Under the pieces are notes generated by a model. The model saw only the letters and a program-made list of their open reading frames with translations. It was not told where the DNA came from and searched no databases. Both the position numbers and the translations under genes were made by a program. This document shows positions 25,894 to 35,612 of a stretch of DNA of 64,000 nt, in pieces; position 1 is the stretch's first letter; every line of letters starts with the position of its first letter. Source of the DNA: ZC4RG25 sp023428365 (GTDB taxonomy: Bacteria > Pseudomonadota > Alphaproteobacteria > Rhizobiales > Hyphomicrobiaceae); NCBI GenBank assembly GCA_050283925.1, contig JBNOAI010000011.1, positions 62,001 to 126,000 on the forward strand, given 5' to 3'.

Positions 25894-27009
25894 TTACATC
25901 TGCTCGTAGGTGATCTTGCCGTCGCCCTGCTTCTTCCACACGTACATCGTGTAGTCGGCGTCCGTACGGTCACCTTTCTTGTCGAACGAAATGTCACCAA
26001 GCACGGTCTTGAACGGCTTGCCCGAACGGGTTGCCTCCGCGACCTTCTTGGGGTCCGTCGAGTTGGCCTGAGCTGCCGCCTGAGCAATGATCTGCATCGA
26101 AGCGTAGCCGTACAGCGTGTAGGCTTCCGGCTTGAAGTTCTTGTCGATGAACTTCTTCACCACGGCAGCCGCTTCCGGCTTCTTCTGCGGATCCGGCGCA
26201 AACGTCATGAGCGTACCCTCGACGCCCGGCCCAGCGATCGCCGCGAACTCGTCGGTGACGATACCGTCACCCGACATGAGAACCGCGTTGACGCCCTGGT
26301 CGCGCATCTGGCGCACGATCAAGCCGCCTTCGGTATGCAGACCGCCCCAGTAAACAATGTCAGCACCCGCAGCCTTGATCTTGGAAACGAGAGCCGAGAA
26401 ATCCTTCTCGCCGGTGTTCACACCTTCGTAGAGGACTTCCTTGATGCCGGCAGCGTTGACGGCCTTCTTGGTTTCGTCGGCCAGCCCCTTACCGTAGGTG
26501 GTCTTGTCGTGAACGACAGCGATCTTCTTGCCCTTCAGGTTGTCGACGATGTACTTGCCGGCAACTTCACCCTGCTGGTCGTCACGACCGCAAACGCGGA
26601 GAACGTTCCAGAGATTCCGATCCGTAACGCGCGGATTGGTCGATGCGGGCGTCACCATGAACACGCCATTCTCGGCGTACACTTCCGACGCAGGCATCGA
26701 GACGCCCGAGTTGAAGTGGCCGATGACGTACTTCACACCATCGCCGACGAACTTGTTGGCGACAGATACACCCTGCTTGGGATCGGACACGTCATCGCCG
26801 AAGACCACTTCGATCTTCTGGCCGTTGATGCCGCCAGCAGCGTTGATGTCTGCAGCAGCCTGCTCAGCGCCGTTCTTCATCTGCGCGCCGAACGCGGCAT
26901 TCGGACCGGTCAGCGGACCGCCGACACCGACCTTGATTTGTGCATTGGCGGCACCGGCGAGCGCGACGCTCGCCGCCAGCGCAACTCCTGACAACCACAC
27001 CTTATTCAT
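25894..27009 (-). CDS. livK: branched-chain amino acid ABC transporter substrate-binding protein
   Basis: A 371-residue periplasmic protein with signal peptide (VALAASVALAGAANAQ) and the LivK pattern IKVGVGGPLTGPNAAFGAQMKNGAEQAAADINAAGGINGQ, then VIGHFNSGVSMPASEVYAENG and VVHDKTTYGKGLADETKK. It captures branched-chain or related amino acids for the permease encoded just upstream. AGGGAG precedes the ATG. High similarity of layout to the downstream binding protein suggests duplication. Confidence 0.92.
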   Translation of the reverse strand: MNKVWLSGVALAASVALAGAANAQIKVGVGGPLTGPNAAFGAQMKNGAEQAAADINAAGGINGQKIEVVFGDDVSDPKQGVSVANKFVGDGVKYVIGHFNSGVSMPASEVYAENGVFMVTPASTNPRVTDRNLWNVLRVCGRDDQQGEVAGKYIVDNLKGKKIAVVHDKTTYGKGLADETKKAVNAAGIKEVLYEGVNTGEKDFSALVSKIKAAGADIVYWGGLHTEGGLIVRQMRDQGVNAVLMSGDGIVTDEFAAIAGPGVEGTLMTFAPDPQKKPEAAAVVKKFIDKNFKPEAYTLYGYASMQIIAQAAAQANSTDPKKVAEATRSGKPFKTVLGDISFDKKGDRTDADYTMYVWKKQGDGKITYEQM

Positions 27010-27139
27010 GAAGGACTCCCTTATGGACGGACACAGGTACCAATTGACCTCAAAAGCATGGCGCTCTTCAGGTCAAAGTATCTTGAAGCCTCATGATCCT
27101 CCGAAATGGACCCGAAGTCACTCAAGAATTAAGTAGGGA

Positions 27140-27508
27140 TCATTCGGTTTCGACCGTTTTGCGCCGCCAACCGAAAGGCCCCATTGCGGTGAACAACCAG
27201 GAATACTGGGAGGATATTTGCAACGCGCGCATTCTACGATGCCCGAGAACCGCCAGCGTCAGCAGAACTGCGTAGTCCACCAGCCAATTTTGCGGTGGCA
27301 GCAAGGGCTCTTCGAACAGGGCAAAGTGCAGAAACCTGACACCAGCCGTCAGCAGAAAAGCATACGCCGGCACCTGCCAGAACGGCCGCCACGTCTGGGC
27401 GATCGCCTTGCCTGTCACCCAGGCCGCCGAGCCGCCGAGCACAACCGTCAGCAGGATGAAGACCCATCCGCCGTTTTCACTCGACTGATAAAGCCATTCC
27501 GGCATCAA
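27140..27508 (-). CDS. small membrane protein of the Liv operon (DUF6867-like)
   Basis: A 122-residue protein with three or four hydrophobic helices: GGWVFILLTVVLGGSAAWVTG, VPAYAFLLTAGVRFLHFALF and WLVDYAVLLTLAVLG, ending in the basic GPFGWRRKTVETE. A protein of this kind sits in the liv operon of many Hyphomicrobiales and I believe it carries the DUF6867 label. The role is unknown; an accessory function for the transporter is inferred from its place seven bases after livF. Confidence 0.7.
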   Translation of the reverse strand: MMPEWLYQSSENGGWVFILLTVVLGGSAAWVTGKAIAQTWRPFWQVPAYAFLLTAGVRFLHFALFEEPLLPPQNWLVDYAVLLTLAVLGHRRMRALQISSQYSWLFTAMGPFGWRRKTVETE

Positions 27509-27515
27509 TCGCTCC

Positions 27516-28241
27516 TCAATGGCGGCCGCCTTCCAGATAGGCCGATTGCACCTCGGGCCGCGCCAGCAGCTCTCGCCCCGAACCGCTCATCGTAATGACG
27601 CCGTTCACCATCACATAGCCGCGATGGGCGAGCCGCAAGGCATGAAATGCGTTCTGTTCAACCAGAAAGATCGTCATTCCTTCCCGCCGGTTGAGATCTT
27701 TAAGAACAGAGAAAATCTGCTTCACGATGAGCGGCGCCAGACCCAGAGACGGCTCATCCAACAACAGGAGTTTGGGACGCCCCATCAGCGCACGAGCGAT
27801 CGCCAGCATCTGCTGCTCGCCGCCGGACAATGTCCCGCCGCGCTGCATCAGACGCTCTTTGAGACGCGGAAACAGCGTGCACACGCGCTCCAGGTCTTCC
27901 TCGAAGTGCGCGAGACCGTCCATCTCGGCGCCCATCTGCAGGTTTTCGAGAACCGTCATGCGCGGGAAAATCCGACGCCCTTCCGGTGACTGCGCGATGC
28001 GCTTCCGGGCAATCTCATGGGTGGGCATGTTGGTGATGTCGGCACCATCGTAAACGATACGCCCGTCCCGCGCCCGCGGGTTGCCGAACACCGTCATCAT
28101 CAGAGTCGACTTGCCGGCGCCGTTGGCCCCGATGAGCGTGACGATCTCGCCCTGGTTCACGTCCAGATCAACGCCGCGCAACGCGATGATGTTGCCATAA
28201 TACGTGGTGACACCTCGCACCGATAGCAGAGGCTCGCTCAC
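27516..28241 (-). CDS. livF: branched-chain amino acid ABC transporter ATP-binding protein LivF
   Basis: A 241-residue ATPase: Walker A GANGAGKST, Q-loop region AQSPEGRRIFPRMTVLENL (typical of LivF), signature LSGGEQQMLAIARAL, Walker B LLLLDEPSLGLAP, H-loop replaced by FLVEQN as usual in this family. It overlaps livG by four bases, so translation is probably coupled. It energises the LivHM permease. Confidence 0.94.
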   Translation of the reverse strand: MSEPLLSVRGVTTYYGNIIALRGVDLDVNQGEIVTLIGANGAGKSTLMMTVFGNPRARDGRIVYDGADITNMPTHEIARKRIAQSPEGRRIFPRMTVLENLQMGAEMDGLAHFEEDLERVCTLFPRLKERLMQRGGTLSGGEQQMLAIARALMGRPKLLLLDEPSLGLAPLIVKQIFSVLKDLNRREGMTIFLVEQNAFHALRLAHRGYVMVNGVITMSGSGRELLARPEVQSAYLEGGRH

Positions 28242-29149
28242 AGTCCGGCCTCCGCCTCTGCCTGCTCGACTTCCTCGTCTTCGACGCCGAGATAGGCGGC
28301 GATCACCTTCGGGTCGTTGCGAACTTCCTCGGGCGTACCGTCGGCGATCTTGGTGCCGTATTCGAGAACGATGACGTGATCGGAGATTTCCATCACCACG
28401 CTCATGTCGTGCTCGATGAGAAGAACGGACGTGTTGTGCTCATCCCGGATCGCGCGCAACAGATCATTCAATTGCGCCGATTCACGCGGATTGAGCCCGG
28501 CGGCCGGTTCATCCAGGCACAGCAGAACCGGATCCGTACACATCGCGCGTGCAATCTCGAGCCGGCGCTGGTCGCCATAAGGCAGTTCTCCGGCGGAATC
28601 GTCAGCGCGATCGATAAGTCCAATCTTTTCAAGCCACTGCACCGCGCGATCGACGGCATCGCGCTCGGCCGCGCGATAGCTCGACGCTCCGATCAGCCCG
28701 AGCAGGGACAACCCCGACGCGCGCATCAGCGGATTGTGTTGGGCCACGACCAGATTTTCCAGCACGGTCATGCCGGAGAACAGGCGGATGTTCTGGAACG
28801 TGCGCGCCACCCGCGCCTTCGAGGCAATCTGGAAATCCGGCATACGCTCAAGCAGATAAAGACCGCCGCCATCATGATGCGCCCAGCGCTCTCCCGTTCC
28901 GGTCAGTGCGTCGATCGCCTCGATACTTGCGGGCACCGGCTGCGCAAGAGCGATACGGCCGCTGCTCGGCTTGTAGAATCCGGTGATGCAGTTGAAGACC
29001 GTCGTCTTGCCGGCGCCGTTGGGGCCGATCAAAGCGGTGATGTCTCCGCGCCCAACGACAAAGGACATGTCGTGGACCGCGATCAAGCCGCCGAAGCGCA
29101 TCACAAGATGCTCGACGGTCAGCAGGGGATCGGTTTCCCAGCGGCTCAC
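28238..29149 (-). CDS. livG: branched-chain amino acid ABC transporter ATP-binding protein LivG
   Basis: A 303-residue ATPase with GPNGAGKTT, RTFQNIRLFSGMTVLENL, PYGDQRRLEIARAM in the signature position and LLCLDEPAAGLNPRE. Between Walker A and the Q-loop it has an insertion of about 25 residues (around GTGERWAHHDGGGLYLLERM) not found in E. coli LivG but seen in related alphaproteobacteria. The C-terminal tail is acidic (EDEEVEQAEAEAGL). It overlaps both neighbours by a few bases. Confidence 0.93.
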   Translation of the reverse strand: MSRWETDPLLTVEHLVMRFGGLIAVHDMSFVVGRGDITALIGPNGAGKTTVFNCITGFYKPSSGRIALAQPVPASIEAIDALTGTGERWAHHDGGGLYLLERMPDFQIASKARVARTFQNIRLFSGMTVLENLVVAQHNPLMRASGLSLLGLIGASSYRAAERDAVDRAVQWLEKIGLIDRADDSAGELPYGDQRRLEIARAMCTDPVLLCLDEPAAGLNPRESAQLNDLLRAIRDEHNTSVLLIEHDMSVVMEISDHVIVLEYGTKIADGTPEEVRNDPKVIAAYLGVEDEEVEQAEAEAGL

Positions 29150-30537
29150 CCGTGCCCCTCTTTCACATGTTCACCGGACACGACCTTCGCTTCCTTGTGG
29201 AATAGCGTCGGCGTTCGGGTCGAAATCAGGCCGCGCGGTTTCCAGATCATCACGACGACCATCGCCAGTCCGAACAGCAGCATTCGATAATGCGTCGGTT
29301 CGAACGCGTCACCGAACACCAGCTTCAGCCAGTCGAGTTCACGCAGAATTTCGGTTCCGCCGATCATGACAATGGCCGCGATCGCGACACCGATCTGGCT
29401 GCCCATGCCACCAAGAACGACGATCGCAACGATGACCGCGCTCTCCATGAAGACAAACGATTCCGGCGAGATGAACCCCTGCCGCGCCGCAAAGAACGCT
29501 CCGGCAAACCCACCGAACATCGCCCCGGTGGCGAACGCGGTCAGTTTTGTCGCTACCGTATTGATGCCCAGCGCACGGCACGCAATTTCATCCTCGCGCA
29601 AGGCCTCCCAGGCTCGACCGACCGGAAGGCGTCGCAATCGGATCGTGACCCAGTTGGTGAGCAGCGCCAGCACAAGGATGACGTAATAGAGGAAAATCGT
29701 CCGATAGAGCGGTGTGAACTCCAGGCCGAACACCGCTGCGAAACCTGTATCGCTGGCATTGAACGGGATACCGAAGAACGTTGGACGGGGTATGCCGGAG
29801 ATGCCCGCATAGCCTCCGGTCACGTCAATCCAGTTGATGAGCACCAGACGGATGATCTCACCGAATGCCAGGGTGACGATGGCGAGATAGTCGCCGCGCA
29901 AGCGCAGAACCGGGAAGCCGAGCAGGACTCCCCAGAACGCGGCCATGATCCCCGCCAACGGCAGGCAAAGCCAGAACGAAAGCCCGAACTGCGTCGTCAG
30001 CAACGCCGCCGAGTAGGCTCCCACGGCGTAGAATGCGACATAGCCGAGGTCCAGCAGACCAGCGAGGCCGACAACGATATTCAAACCCCAGCCCAGCATG
30101 ATGTAGATCAGGATCTGGATGCCAAAGTTGTCGATCCACTTAATCGACCCGCCCATGCCACTAAACTCGATGGCCAGGAACGGATAGGCGGCAAGCAGCC
30201 CTAGTCCGAGCACCGCGAACAACCGGGATGCACCATCTGGGAGGGCGATCGTCCGGGTCTTCTTCTTCACGCGTTGTGGACGCGCGGGCAGGATGGCGAG
30301 CACGAAGCTGACCGCGAAGGCCAGCGCCACCATGATCGCCACGAGCCCCCAGCGCGGCTGCAGAATTAGCTGGTTGCTGAAATCCGTATCGGTGCGCAGC
30401 GCGACGATCGGGAACGCGAGCCCGAAGGCAATGAGTGCAGCCCAGCAGGCTCGCTTGAGAGCCGCAATCCAACTCGGAGTTTTCACCACCACGCTGCGCT
30501 CTGCGGCAACAGTCGCCATGATGTCAAACCTTCTCAA
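29146..30537 (-). CDS. livM: branched-chain amino acid ABC transporter permease LivM
   Basis: A 463-residue inner-membrane permease, with about ten helices. The N-terminal 120 residues (two helices and a basic linker KKKTRT) precede the core, as in the longer LivM proteins. The core shows NIVVGLAGLLDLGYVAFYAVGAYSAA, the EAA-like loop RAWEALREDEIACRALGIN and GAFFAARQGFISPESF. It overlaps the 3' end of livH by 14 bases and livG by four. Confidence 0.93.
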   Translation of the reverse strand: MRRFDIMATVAAERSVVVKTPSWIAALKRACWAALIAFGLAFPIVALRTDTDFSNQLILQPRWGLVAIMVALAFAVSFVLAILPARPQRVKKKTRTIALPDGASRLFAVLGLGLLAAYPFLAIEFSGMGGSIKWIDNFGIQILIYIMLGWGLNIVVGLAGLLDLGYVAFYAVGAYSAALLTTQFGLSFWLCLPLAGIMAAFWGVLLGFPVLRLRGDYLAIVTLAFGEIIRLVLINWIDVTGGYAGISGIPRPTFFGIPFNASDTGFAAVFGLEFTPLYRTIFLYYVILVLALLTNWVTIRLRRLPVGRAWEALREDEIACRALGINTVATKLTAFATGAMFGGFAGAFFAARQGFISPESFVFMESAVIVAIVVLGGMGSQIGVAIAAIVMIGGTEILRELDWLKLVFGDAFEPTHYRMLLFGLAMVVVMIWKPRGLISTRTPTLFHKEAKVVSGEHVKEGHG

Positions 30538-31441
30538 CTTCAGGCCGCCCGAGGATACCGGATGGCAAGAAGATCAGAGTAATTGCCAGGATCGAGAATG
30601 CAGCGACGTCCTTGTAGTCGATCGAGAAGTAGGCGGACCACATCACCTCGATCAAACCAATGAGCAAACCACCCAAAACCGCACCGGGCAGTGATCCGAT
30701 ACCTCCAAGCACCGCCGCGGTGAATGCTTTGATGCCCGGCACGAAACCGTCGGCAAAATTCACCACGCCATAATAGACCATGTACATCACACCGGCGACA
30801 GCAGCGAGTGCGGCGCCCATGATGAAGGTGATGGAGATCGTACGGTCGACGTCGATGCCCAGCAACGAGGCCATCCTGCGATCCTGCTCGCAGGCTCGTT
30901 GCGCGCGGCCGAGCGGCGTCTTCTGCACCACGTACCAGAACGCACTGAGCAGCACGACGGTCATCACCATAATCAGAATCTGCTTATAGGACAGCGTCAC
31001 CGAACCAGTCCCGCCAACATCGAGATGAATCACCTCGTTCAGCATCGGCGGCAGCGGCTTGTTGCGCGGTCCCTGCAGCACCTGGACGAGATTCATCAGG
31101 AAGATCGACATGCCGATCGCGGAGATCAGCGGCGCCAGGCGGAACGAGCCTCGCAACGGTCGATAGGCCAGCCGCTCGATGGTCCAGCTCCACAGAGAGG
31201 TCAGGAACATTCCCGCAAGCATGACGATCATCAGCGCCATCAGCAGCGAGCCGAGGCCGAGAACCTGAGTGAGAATGAGGAAGAAAATCAGTGCAATGAA
31301 GGTTGATACCATGAAAACATCGCCGTGCGCGAAGTTCACCATCCCGATGATGCCGAACACCATCGTGTAGCCAATGGCAATCAGGCCGTAGATCGAACCG
31401 AGAGTCAGGCCGTTGATGACCTGCTGAACGAAATATTCCAC
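30524..31441 (-). CDS. livH: branched-chain amino acid ABC transporter permease LivH
   Basis: A 305-residue inner-membrane permease with LTLGSIYGLIAIGYTMVFGIIGMVNFAHGDVFM at the start, the EAA-like loop GRAQRACEQDRRMASLLGID and AFTAAVLGGIGSLPGAVLGGLLIGL near the end. GTG start with GGAGGGGGAGA upstream. It is the first gene of the liv operon; ald lies 90 bases further upstream on the same strand. Confidence 0.94.
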   Translation of the reverse strand: MEYFVQQVINGLTLGSIYGLIAIGYTMVFGIIGMVNFAHGDVFMVSTFIALIFFLILTQVLGLGSLLMALMIVMLAGMFLTSLWSWTIERLAYRPLRGSFRLAPLISAIGMSIFLMNLVQVLQGPRNKPLPPMLNEVIHLDVGGTGSVTLSYKQILIMVMTVVLLSAFWYVVQKTPLGRAQRACEQDRRMASLLGIDVDRTISITFIMGAALAAVAGVMYMVYYGVVNFADGFVPGIKAFTAAVLGGIGSLPGAVLGGLLIGLIEVMWSAYFSIDYKDVAAFSILAITLIFLPSGILGRPEVEKV

Positions 31442-31532
31442 TCGGTGCTCTCCCCCTCCAGCCAGCAGATGATTTGTAAGCGTCCCAGGTTTTCCGTCAA
31501 AGCCTGTTTTTATTGCTGCCGTGCAGCATTTT

Positions 31533-32648
31533 TCAGCTTAGCGCCCTTTCGGGCGGCACATAGTCGTAGCCCAAGGCCTCGGCGACCGGCTCGCACGTCA
31601 CCTTGCCATTCCAGATGTTCAGGCCGTTGCGCAGATGCCTGTCTTCACCGAGCGCACGCTGCCAGCCCTTGTTCGCAAGCGCAACCACGAACGGCAGCGT
31701 GGCGTTGTTGAGAGCATGCGTCGAAGTCTTCGGCACACCGCCGGGCATGTTGGCGACGCAGTAATGGATGACGCCATCGACGACATAGGTTGGCTCGTCA
31801 TGCGTGGTGGGACGGGACGTCTCCGCACAGCCGCCTTGATCGATAGCGACATCGACGATGACCGAGCCCGTACGCATGGTCTTCACGTGTTCGCGTGTGA
31901 TGAGCTTTGGTGCCTCGGCTCCGGGAATAAGCACGCCGCCGATCACCAGATCGGCATCCCTGAGATGACGATCGACAGCATCGCGCGTTGAAAACACTGT
32001 ATTGAGCGGTCGCCCGAAATGACTCCAGAGACGGCGCAGCACATCGACATTCCGATCAATCACCCAGACGTCCGCCCCCATTCCCAGCGCGATGTGGACA
32101 GCATGTGTACCGACTACGCCGCCGCCAAGCACTACGACTTTCGCCGGATCAACTCCGGGCACACCGCCGAGCAATACGCCATGGCCACCATGCGCCTTTT
32201 CGAGGAAATACGCGCCGGCCTGCACCGACATGCGCCCGGCGACCTCCGACATTGGCGCAAGCAGTGGCAAACCTCCCGTCGGAGAAGTCACCGTCTCGTA
32301 GGCGATGCAGGTCGCCCCACTCTTGACCAGGTCGGCGGTCTGCTCCGGGTCGGGCGCCAAATGGAGATAGGTGAACAGCACGTGCTCCGGCCGCAGCATC
32401 TTTCGTTCGGCGGCCTGCGGTTCCTTGACCTTTACAATCATCTCAGCGCGATCGAAGACGTCGCGGGCTGTCGCGACAATCGTCGCTCCGGCACGCTCAT
32501 AGTCGGCGTCATCCATGCCGATGCCAGCGCCCGCATCGTGTTCTACGATAACCTGATGGCCCAGCGCGCTGAGCTCGCGAACACTGGTCGGCGTGAGACC
32601 CACACGGTATTCACGGACCTTGATTTCCTTCGGTACGCCGATCAGCAT
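31533..32648 (-). CDS. ald: alanine dehydrogenase
   Basis: Interconverts alanine with pyruvate and ammonia using NAD. The 371-residue protein starts MLIGVPKEIKVREYRVGLTP, has the substrate-binding lysine and histidine in MIVKVKEPQ and FTYLHLAPDP, the NAD motif VVVLGGGVVGTHAVHIALGMGADV, and the C-terminal VANMPGGVPKTSTHALNNATLPF. Length and motifs are standard. Its place before the liv operon suggests a link between amino acid uptake and nitrogen release. Confidence 0.95.
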   Translation of the reverse strand: MLIGVPKEIKVREYRVGLTPTSVRELSALGHQVIVEHDAGAGIGMDDADYERAGATIVATARDVFDRAEMIVKVKEPQAAERKMLRPEHVLFTYLHLAPDPEQTADLVKSGATCIAYETVTSPTGGLPLLAPMSEVAGRMSVQAGAYFLEKAHGGHGVLLGGVPGVDPAKVVVLGGGVVGTHAVHIALGMGADVWVIDRNVDVLRRLWSHFGRPLNTVFSTRDAVDRHLRDADLVIGGVLIPGAEAPKLITREHVKTMRTGSVIVDVAIDQGGCAETSRPTTHDEPTYVVDGVIHYCVANMPGGVPKTSTHALNNATLPFVVALANKGWQRALGEDRHLRNGLNIWNGKVTCEPVAEALGYDYVPPERALS

Positions 32649-32930
32649 TTTCCTCTCCAGCCCTGTTGAAGTCGTTCGGGAGCCGCGTGATCCCCGTAAA
32701 GGAGATGGTTATTGTACTCTGATCTCTGGGCCTCCACTGATCCAAGTTGACTCTTATCAAAGCAGGTCGGCGGCACTCCTCTAAGAAAATGTCACCACGT
32801 TAAAGGAATTGGCTGGGGTGCAGAATTGGATTCGCAATGTTCAAGGCTTGCGGCCAGCAGCATCGACAATCACATTCATTCGATACGTGCCCATATATTC
32901 AGATGATGCACCCAATAGAGGAGCACACGA

Positions 32931-33371
32931 GTGTACAAGCATCTTCTCCTTCCGACTGATGGGTCCGACTTCTCGGAGCGGGCAGCTCTTTACGGCGTCC
33001 AACTTGCCAAAGAGATCAACGCGAAAGTTACCGTGATCGCCGTTACCGCTCCCTGGCAAGCGGTTGCCATAGGCGAAATTGCAGTAGCGATTCCGGAAGC
33101 GGATTATGAAGCCCGCGCAGATGCCAACGCCCGCAGCTTCGTCAGCAAGATCACCGATGCTGCCAAAGCCGCGCAGGTTCCGGCAGAAGGCGTCCATGTG
33201 CGCGATGCCAGTCCCTATCAGGCGATCATCGAAGCGGCGAAGTCACACGGCTGCGACCTGATCGTCATGGGTTCGCATGGACGCCGCGGTTTGACGGGCT
33301 TCCTGCTCGGCAGCGAAACAACGCGCGTCCTGACGCACAGCAAACTGCCGGTGCTCGTCTATCGCGAGTAG
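32931..33371 (+). CDS. universal stress protein, UspA family
   Basis: A 146-residue single-domain Usp. It starts YKHLLLPTDGSDFSERAALYGVQLA and ends with the ATP-binding signature G-S-H-G-R-R-G-L-T-G-F-L-L-G-S before ETTRVLTHSKLPVLVYRE, so it is of the nucleotide-binding class. GTG start with AGAGGAG upstream. It is divergent from ald across about 280 A/T-richer bases and convergent with the protease gene. Confidence 0.9.
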   Translation: MYKHLLLPTDGSDFSERAALYGVQLAKEINAKVTVIAVTAPWQAVAIGEIAVAIPEADYEARADANARSFVSKITDAAKAAQVPAEGVHVRDASPYQAIIEAAKSHGCDLIVMGSHGRRGLTGFLLGSETTRVLTHSKLPVLVYRE

Positions 33372-33379
33372 TTAAAGGC

Positions 33380-34459
33380 TCATCGCTGTCGCGCCCGGCC
33401 CACCATCATCACCTCGGCAAAGTTCTCCGGGGTGATGAAGCCGGCAAGCCGCTCATCCGGGCCAGCCACCGCAACAGCATGCGCACGTTTCTGCTGCAGA
33501 ACCTGAATGACGTTCTCCAGGCAGGCCGATCCGGTGACAACCGGGATGTCCGTTTCCATAAATTCTGAAACCGGGGTGCTGCCGCCTTTCTCGCGCAGCA
33601 CCTGGATAAGGCCATCGCGGGTCACGATCCCCTGCAACCGGGCTGCGGAGTCGAGGACCGGAAACTCCTGTTGTGTTGTTCGCAGAAGCAACGCGGCCGC
33701 ATCATCAGCGGTGGAATTCGGATCCAATTTCTCATAGCTCGTGATCATGGCGTCGCGCGCAAGATAACCGCGTGCCAGCGACCGCATTTCCACAAACTGG
33801 CTCTCAGCCGTCGCGGCGAGATAAACAAACACCGCAATCAGCACCAGAAGCGGATTCCCCATCAACCCGATCAAACCGAGGAAGATTGCAAACACCTGCC
33901 CAACAAATGCAGCGATGCGGGTCGCCTTCACGAAACCGAACGGCATCGCCAACAGCGCCCGCAGCACGCGCCCGCCATCCATCGGAAAAGCCGGGATCAG
34001 GTTGAAGACCACCAGCACCACATTGGCCATCGCAACGCGCGCCAGCATGTTGGAGCCCGGATCCTGCAGGAAATCGAGATCGTTGGCATTCAGCCGCCCG
34101 CCCAAAATGACCAGCAACACCAGGGCGATGACGACATTAACCGCCGGTCCAGCCAGCGCCACCACGATTTCCTGGGCGGGCTTCTCAGGCATCCGCTCCA
34201 GGCTCGCCAGGCCGCCAATCGGCAGCACCGTGACCGTCGGTGTGCGGATGCCATACCTCCGCGCGGCAAACACGTGCCCGAATTCGTGCAGCACCACGCA
34301 GAGAAACAGCAGCAGAATAAATATGATTGCGGAGACAGCCGATTGAGGCCCCGACTGCATCCATTGAATCGCGCCGAACCACGCCAGCAACAGGAGGAAC
34401 GTGACGTGAATCCGCACCTCAGTGCCGGCGACGGTAAGCAGTCTGAAGGACCAGGCCAT
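33380..34459 (-). CDS. site-2-type zinc metalloprotease (M50) with CBS domains
   Basis: About 359 residues from the internal Met (MAWSFRLLTVAGTEVRIH), the start usual in this family; an upstream Met at 34513 would add 18 residues. The membrane part has VVLHEFGHVFAARRYGI (zinc-binding HExxH) and NLIPAFPMDGGRVLRALLA (third ligand). The C-terminal 130 residues are a CBS pair (LARDAMITSYEKLDPNSTADDAAALLL and FMETDIPVVTGSACLENVIQVL), which in relatives senses adenine nucleotides. Substrate not known. Confidence 0.88.
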   Translation of the reverse strand: MAWSFRLLTVAGTEVRIHVTFLLLLAWFGAIQWMQSGPQSAVSAIIFILLLFLCVVLHEFGHVFAARRYGIRTPTVTVLPIGGLASLERMPEKPAQEIVVALAGPAVNVVIALVLLVILGGRLNANDLDFLQDPGSNMLARVAMANVVLVVFNLIPAFPMDGGRVLRALLAMPFGFVKATRIAAFVGQVFAIFLGLIGLMGNPLLVLIAVFVYLAATAESQFVEMRSLARGYLARDAMITSYEKLDPNSTADDAAALLLRTTQQEFPVLDSAARLQGIVTRDGLIQVLREKGGSTPVSEFMETDIPVVTGSACLENVIQVLQQKRAHAVAVAGPDERLAGFITPENFAEVMMVGRARQR

Positions 34460-34864
34460 CGATCGAACCTCAAGCAGAGCCTGTGACTGTGGCAGCAACG
34501 GCGCGCCCGTCAATCCAGTTCCAACGGCTTGGTTGCCGAAAACGATGCGGCTTGCCCGGGCTGGCCGATAGCGACGATATTCAGGATAAATACAACATTA
34601 ACCAAACTCGCTTTCCGCCGCGGTATCAGACGATCCTTCGCGCTATCAATCGCTTGTGTCGGCAGGCTCACCGCCGGCGCAAGGCTGCGCAACTGTGCCG
34701 ATGCGGGGTCTGATCGTCAGCCGGGACATCCCCTGTCCTGGTGCGACACTTCCGTCGGCACTCTAGCCGATGCCCATATTCTCCGTTACCGCGGGAACAG
34801 CCAGACCCGGCGTCCAAGGCCTAGGGTCGGAAAAACAAGACAGATCATGAGGCCTTGAGCGCCA
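34460..34864. other. intergenic region without a supported gene
   Basis: About 400 bases between two divergent genes. Short open frames on both strands are low in protein character and lack ribosome-binding sites. A small A/T-rich stretch near 34590-34610 may hold promoter elements. No repeat or RNA gene is seen. Confidence 0.4.
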
Positions 34865-35605
34865 ATGTCCACCGCAGTTCAGCCCAGCCGCGCGCCAGGT
34901 TCCCTGCCAATCGACGTATTCGTCGATTTCGACGGCACAATTGCGCCGGACGATGCTACGGATTCTTTGCTGGCCAAATTCGCCGACCCATTCTGGCTGG
35001 AAATCGAAGCGGAATGGCAGTCGGGCAAGATCACATCGGCCGAGGCCATGGATCGCCAGATCCGCCTGATCCGCGCGACACCCGAGCAGATCGATGGATT
35101 CATTGCCGGCATCGGCGTCGACCCTGCCTTTCCGGAATTCGTGGATCTATGCCAATCGCATGGAGCGCGCGTCACGGTCGTCTCCGACGGCATGGACCTG
35201 CTGGTCGGCTCCGTATTGAAGGCCGCCGGTCTCGATCTGCCGTATCGCGCCAACAAGCTCGAATGGCAGGGTGGCGACCGCTGGGTGCTGCGTTTCCCCT
35301 ATCGCAAGTCGGACTGCCGGATGCGCATGGGTAACTGCAAGTGCTCGCACGGCACGTTCACGAGCATCGGAATGAACGTGATGGTCGGCGACGGCCGTTC
35401 TGATTTCTGCATCGCCGAACGCTGCGATCTCATTCTTGCCAAGAGCAATCTCATCAAGCATTGCGTTCAGAACGATATCGACCACGTGCCGATTACCGGA
35501 TTTGCCGAGGCGAACGTGGCGATGCGTGACTGGCTGAAGCGCAGTCCCGGTCAACAACGGCGCGTGACCTCCGTGGACCAAGCAACGATGCGGCAAAGCG
35601 CCTGA
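34865..35605 (+). CDS. HAD-family phosphatase, MtnX-like
   Basis: A 246-residue HAD hydrolase with DVFVDFDGTIAPDDATD (motif I, nucleophile and acid Asp), VTVVSDGMDLLV (motif II Ser replaced within a VSDG context) and VMVGDGRSDFCIAE (motif IV). The middle has CRMRMGNCKCSH, a Cys-rich stretch found in MtnX-like and related phosphatases. MtnX acts in methionine salvage, but no other salvage gene is near, so the substrate is open. Confidence 0.8.
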   Translation: MSTAVQPSRAPGSLPIDVFVDFDGTIAPDDATDSLLAKFADPFWLEIEAEWQSGKITSAEAMDRQIRLIRATPEQIDGFIAGIGVDPAFPEFVDLCQSHGARVTVVSDGMDLLVGSVLKAAGLDLPYRANKLEWQGGDRWVLRFPYRKSDCRMRMGNCKCSHGTFTSIGMNVMVGDGRSDFCIAERCDLILAKSNLIKHCVQNDIDHVPITGFAEANVAMRDWLKRSPGQQRRVTSVDQATMRQSA

Positions 35606-35612
35606 TCAGTCT

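Noticed and set aside
25815..26087. N-terminal extension of the second binding protein
   Set aside because: It overlaps the 3' end of livK and the terminator and is low in protein character. The signal peptide begins at the GTG used.
34510..34858. Short open frames on both strands in the intergenic region
   Set aside because: No ribosome-binding sites, no recognisable domains and odd residue composition.
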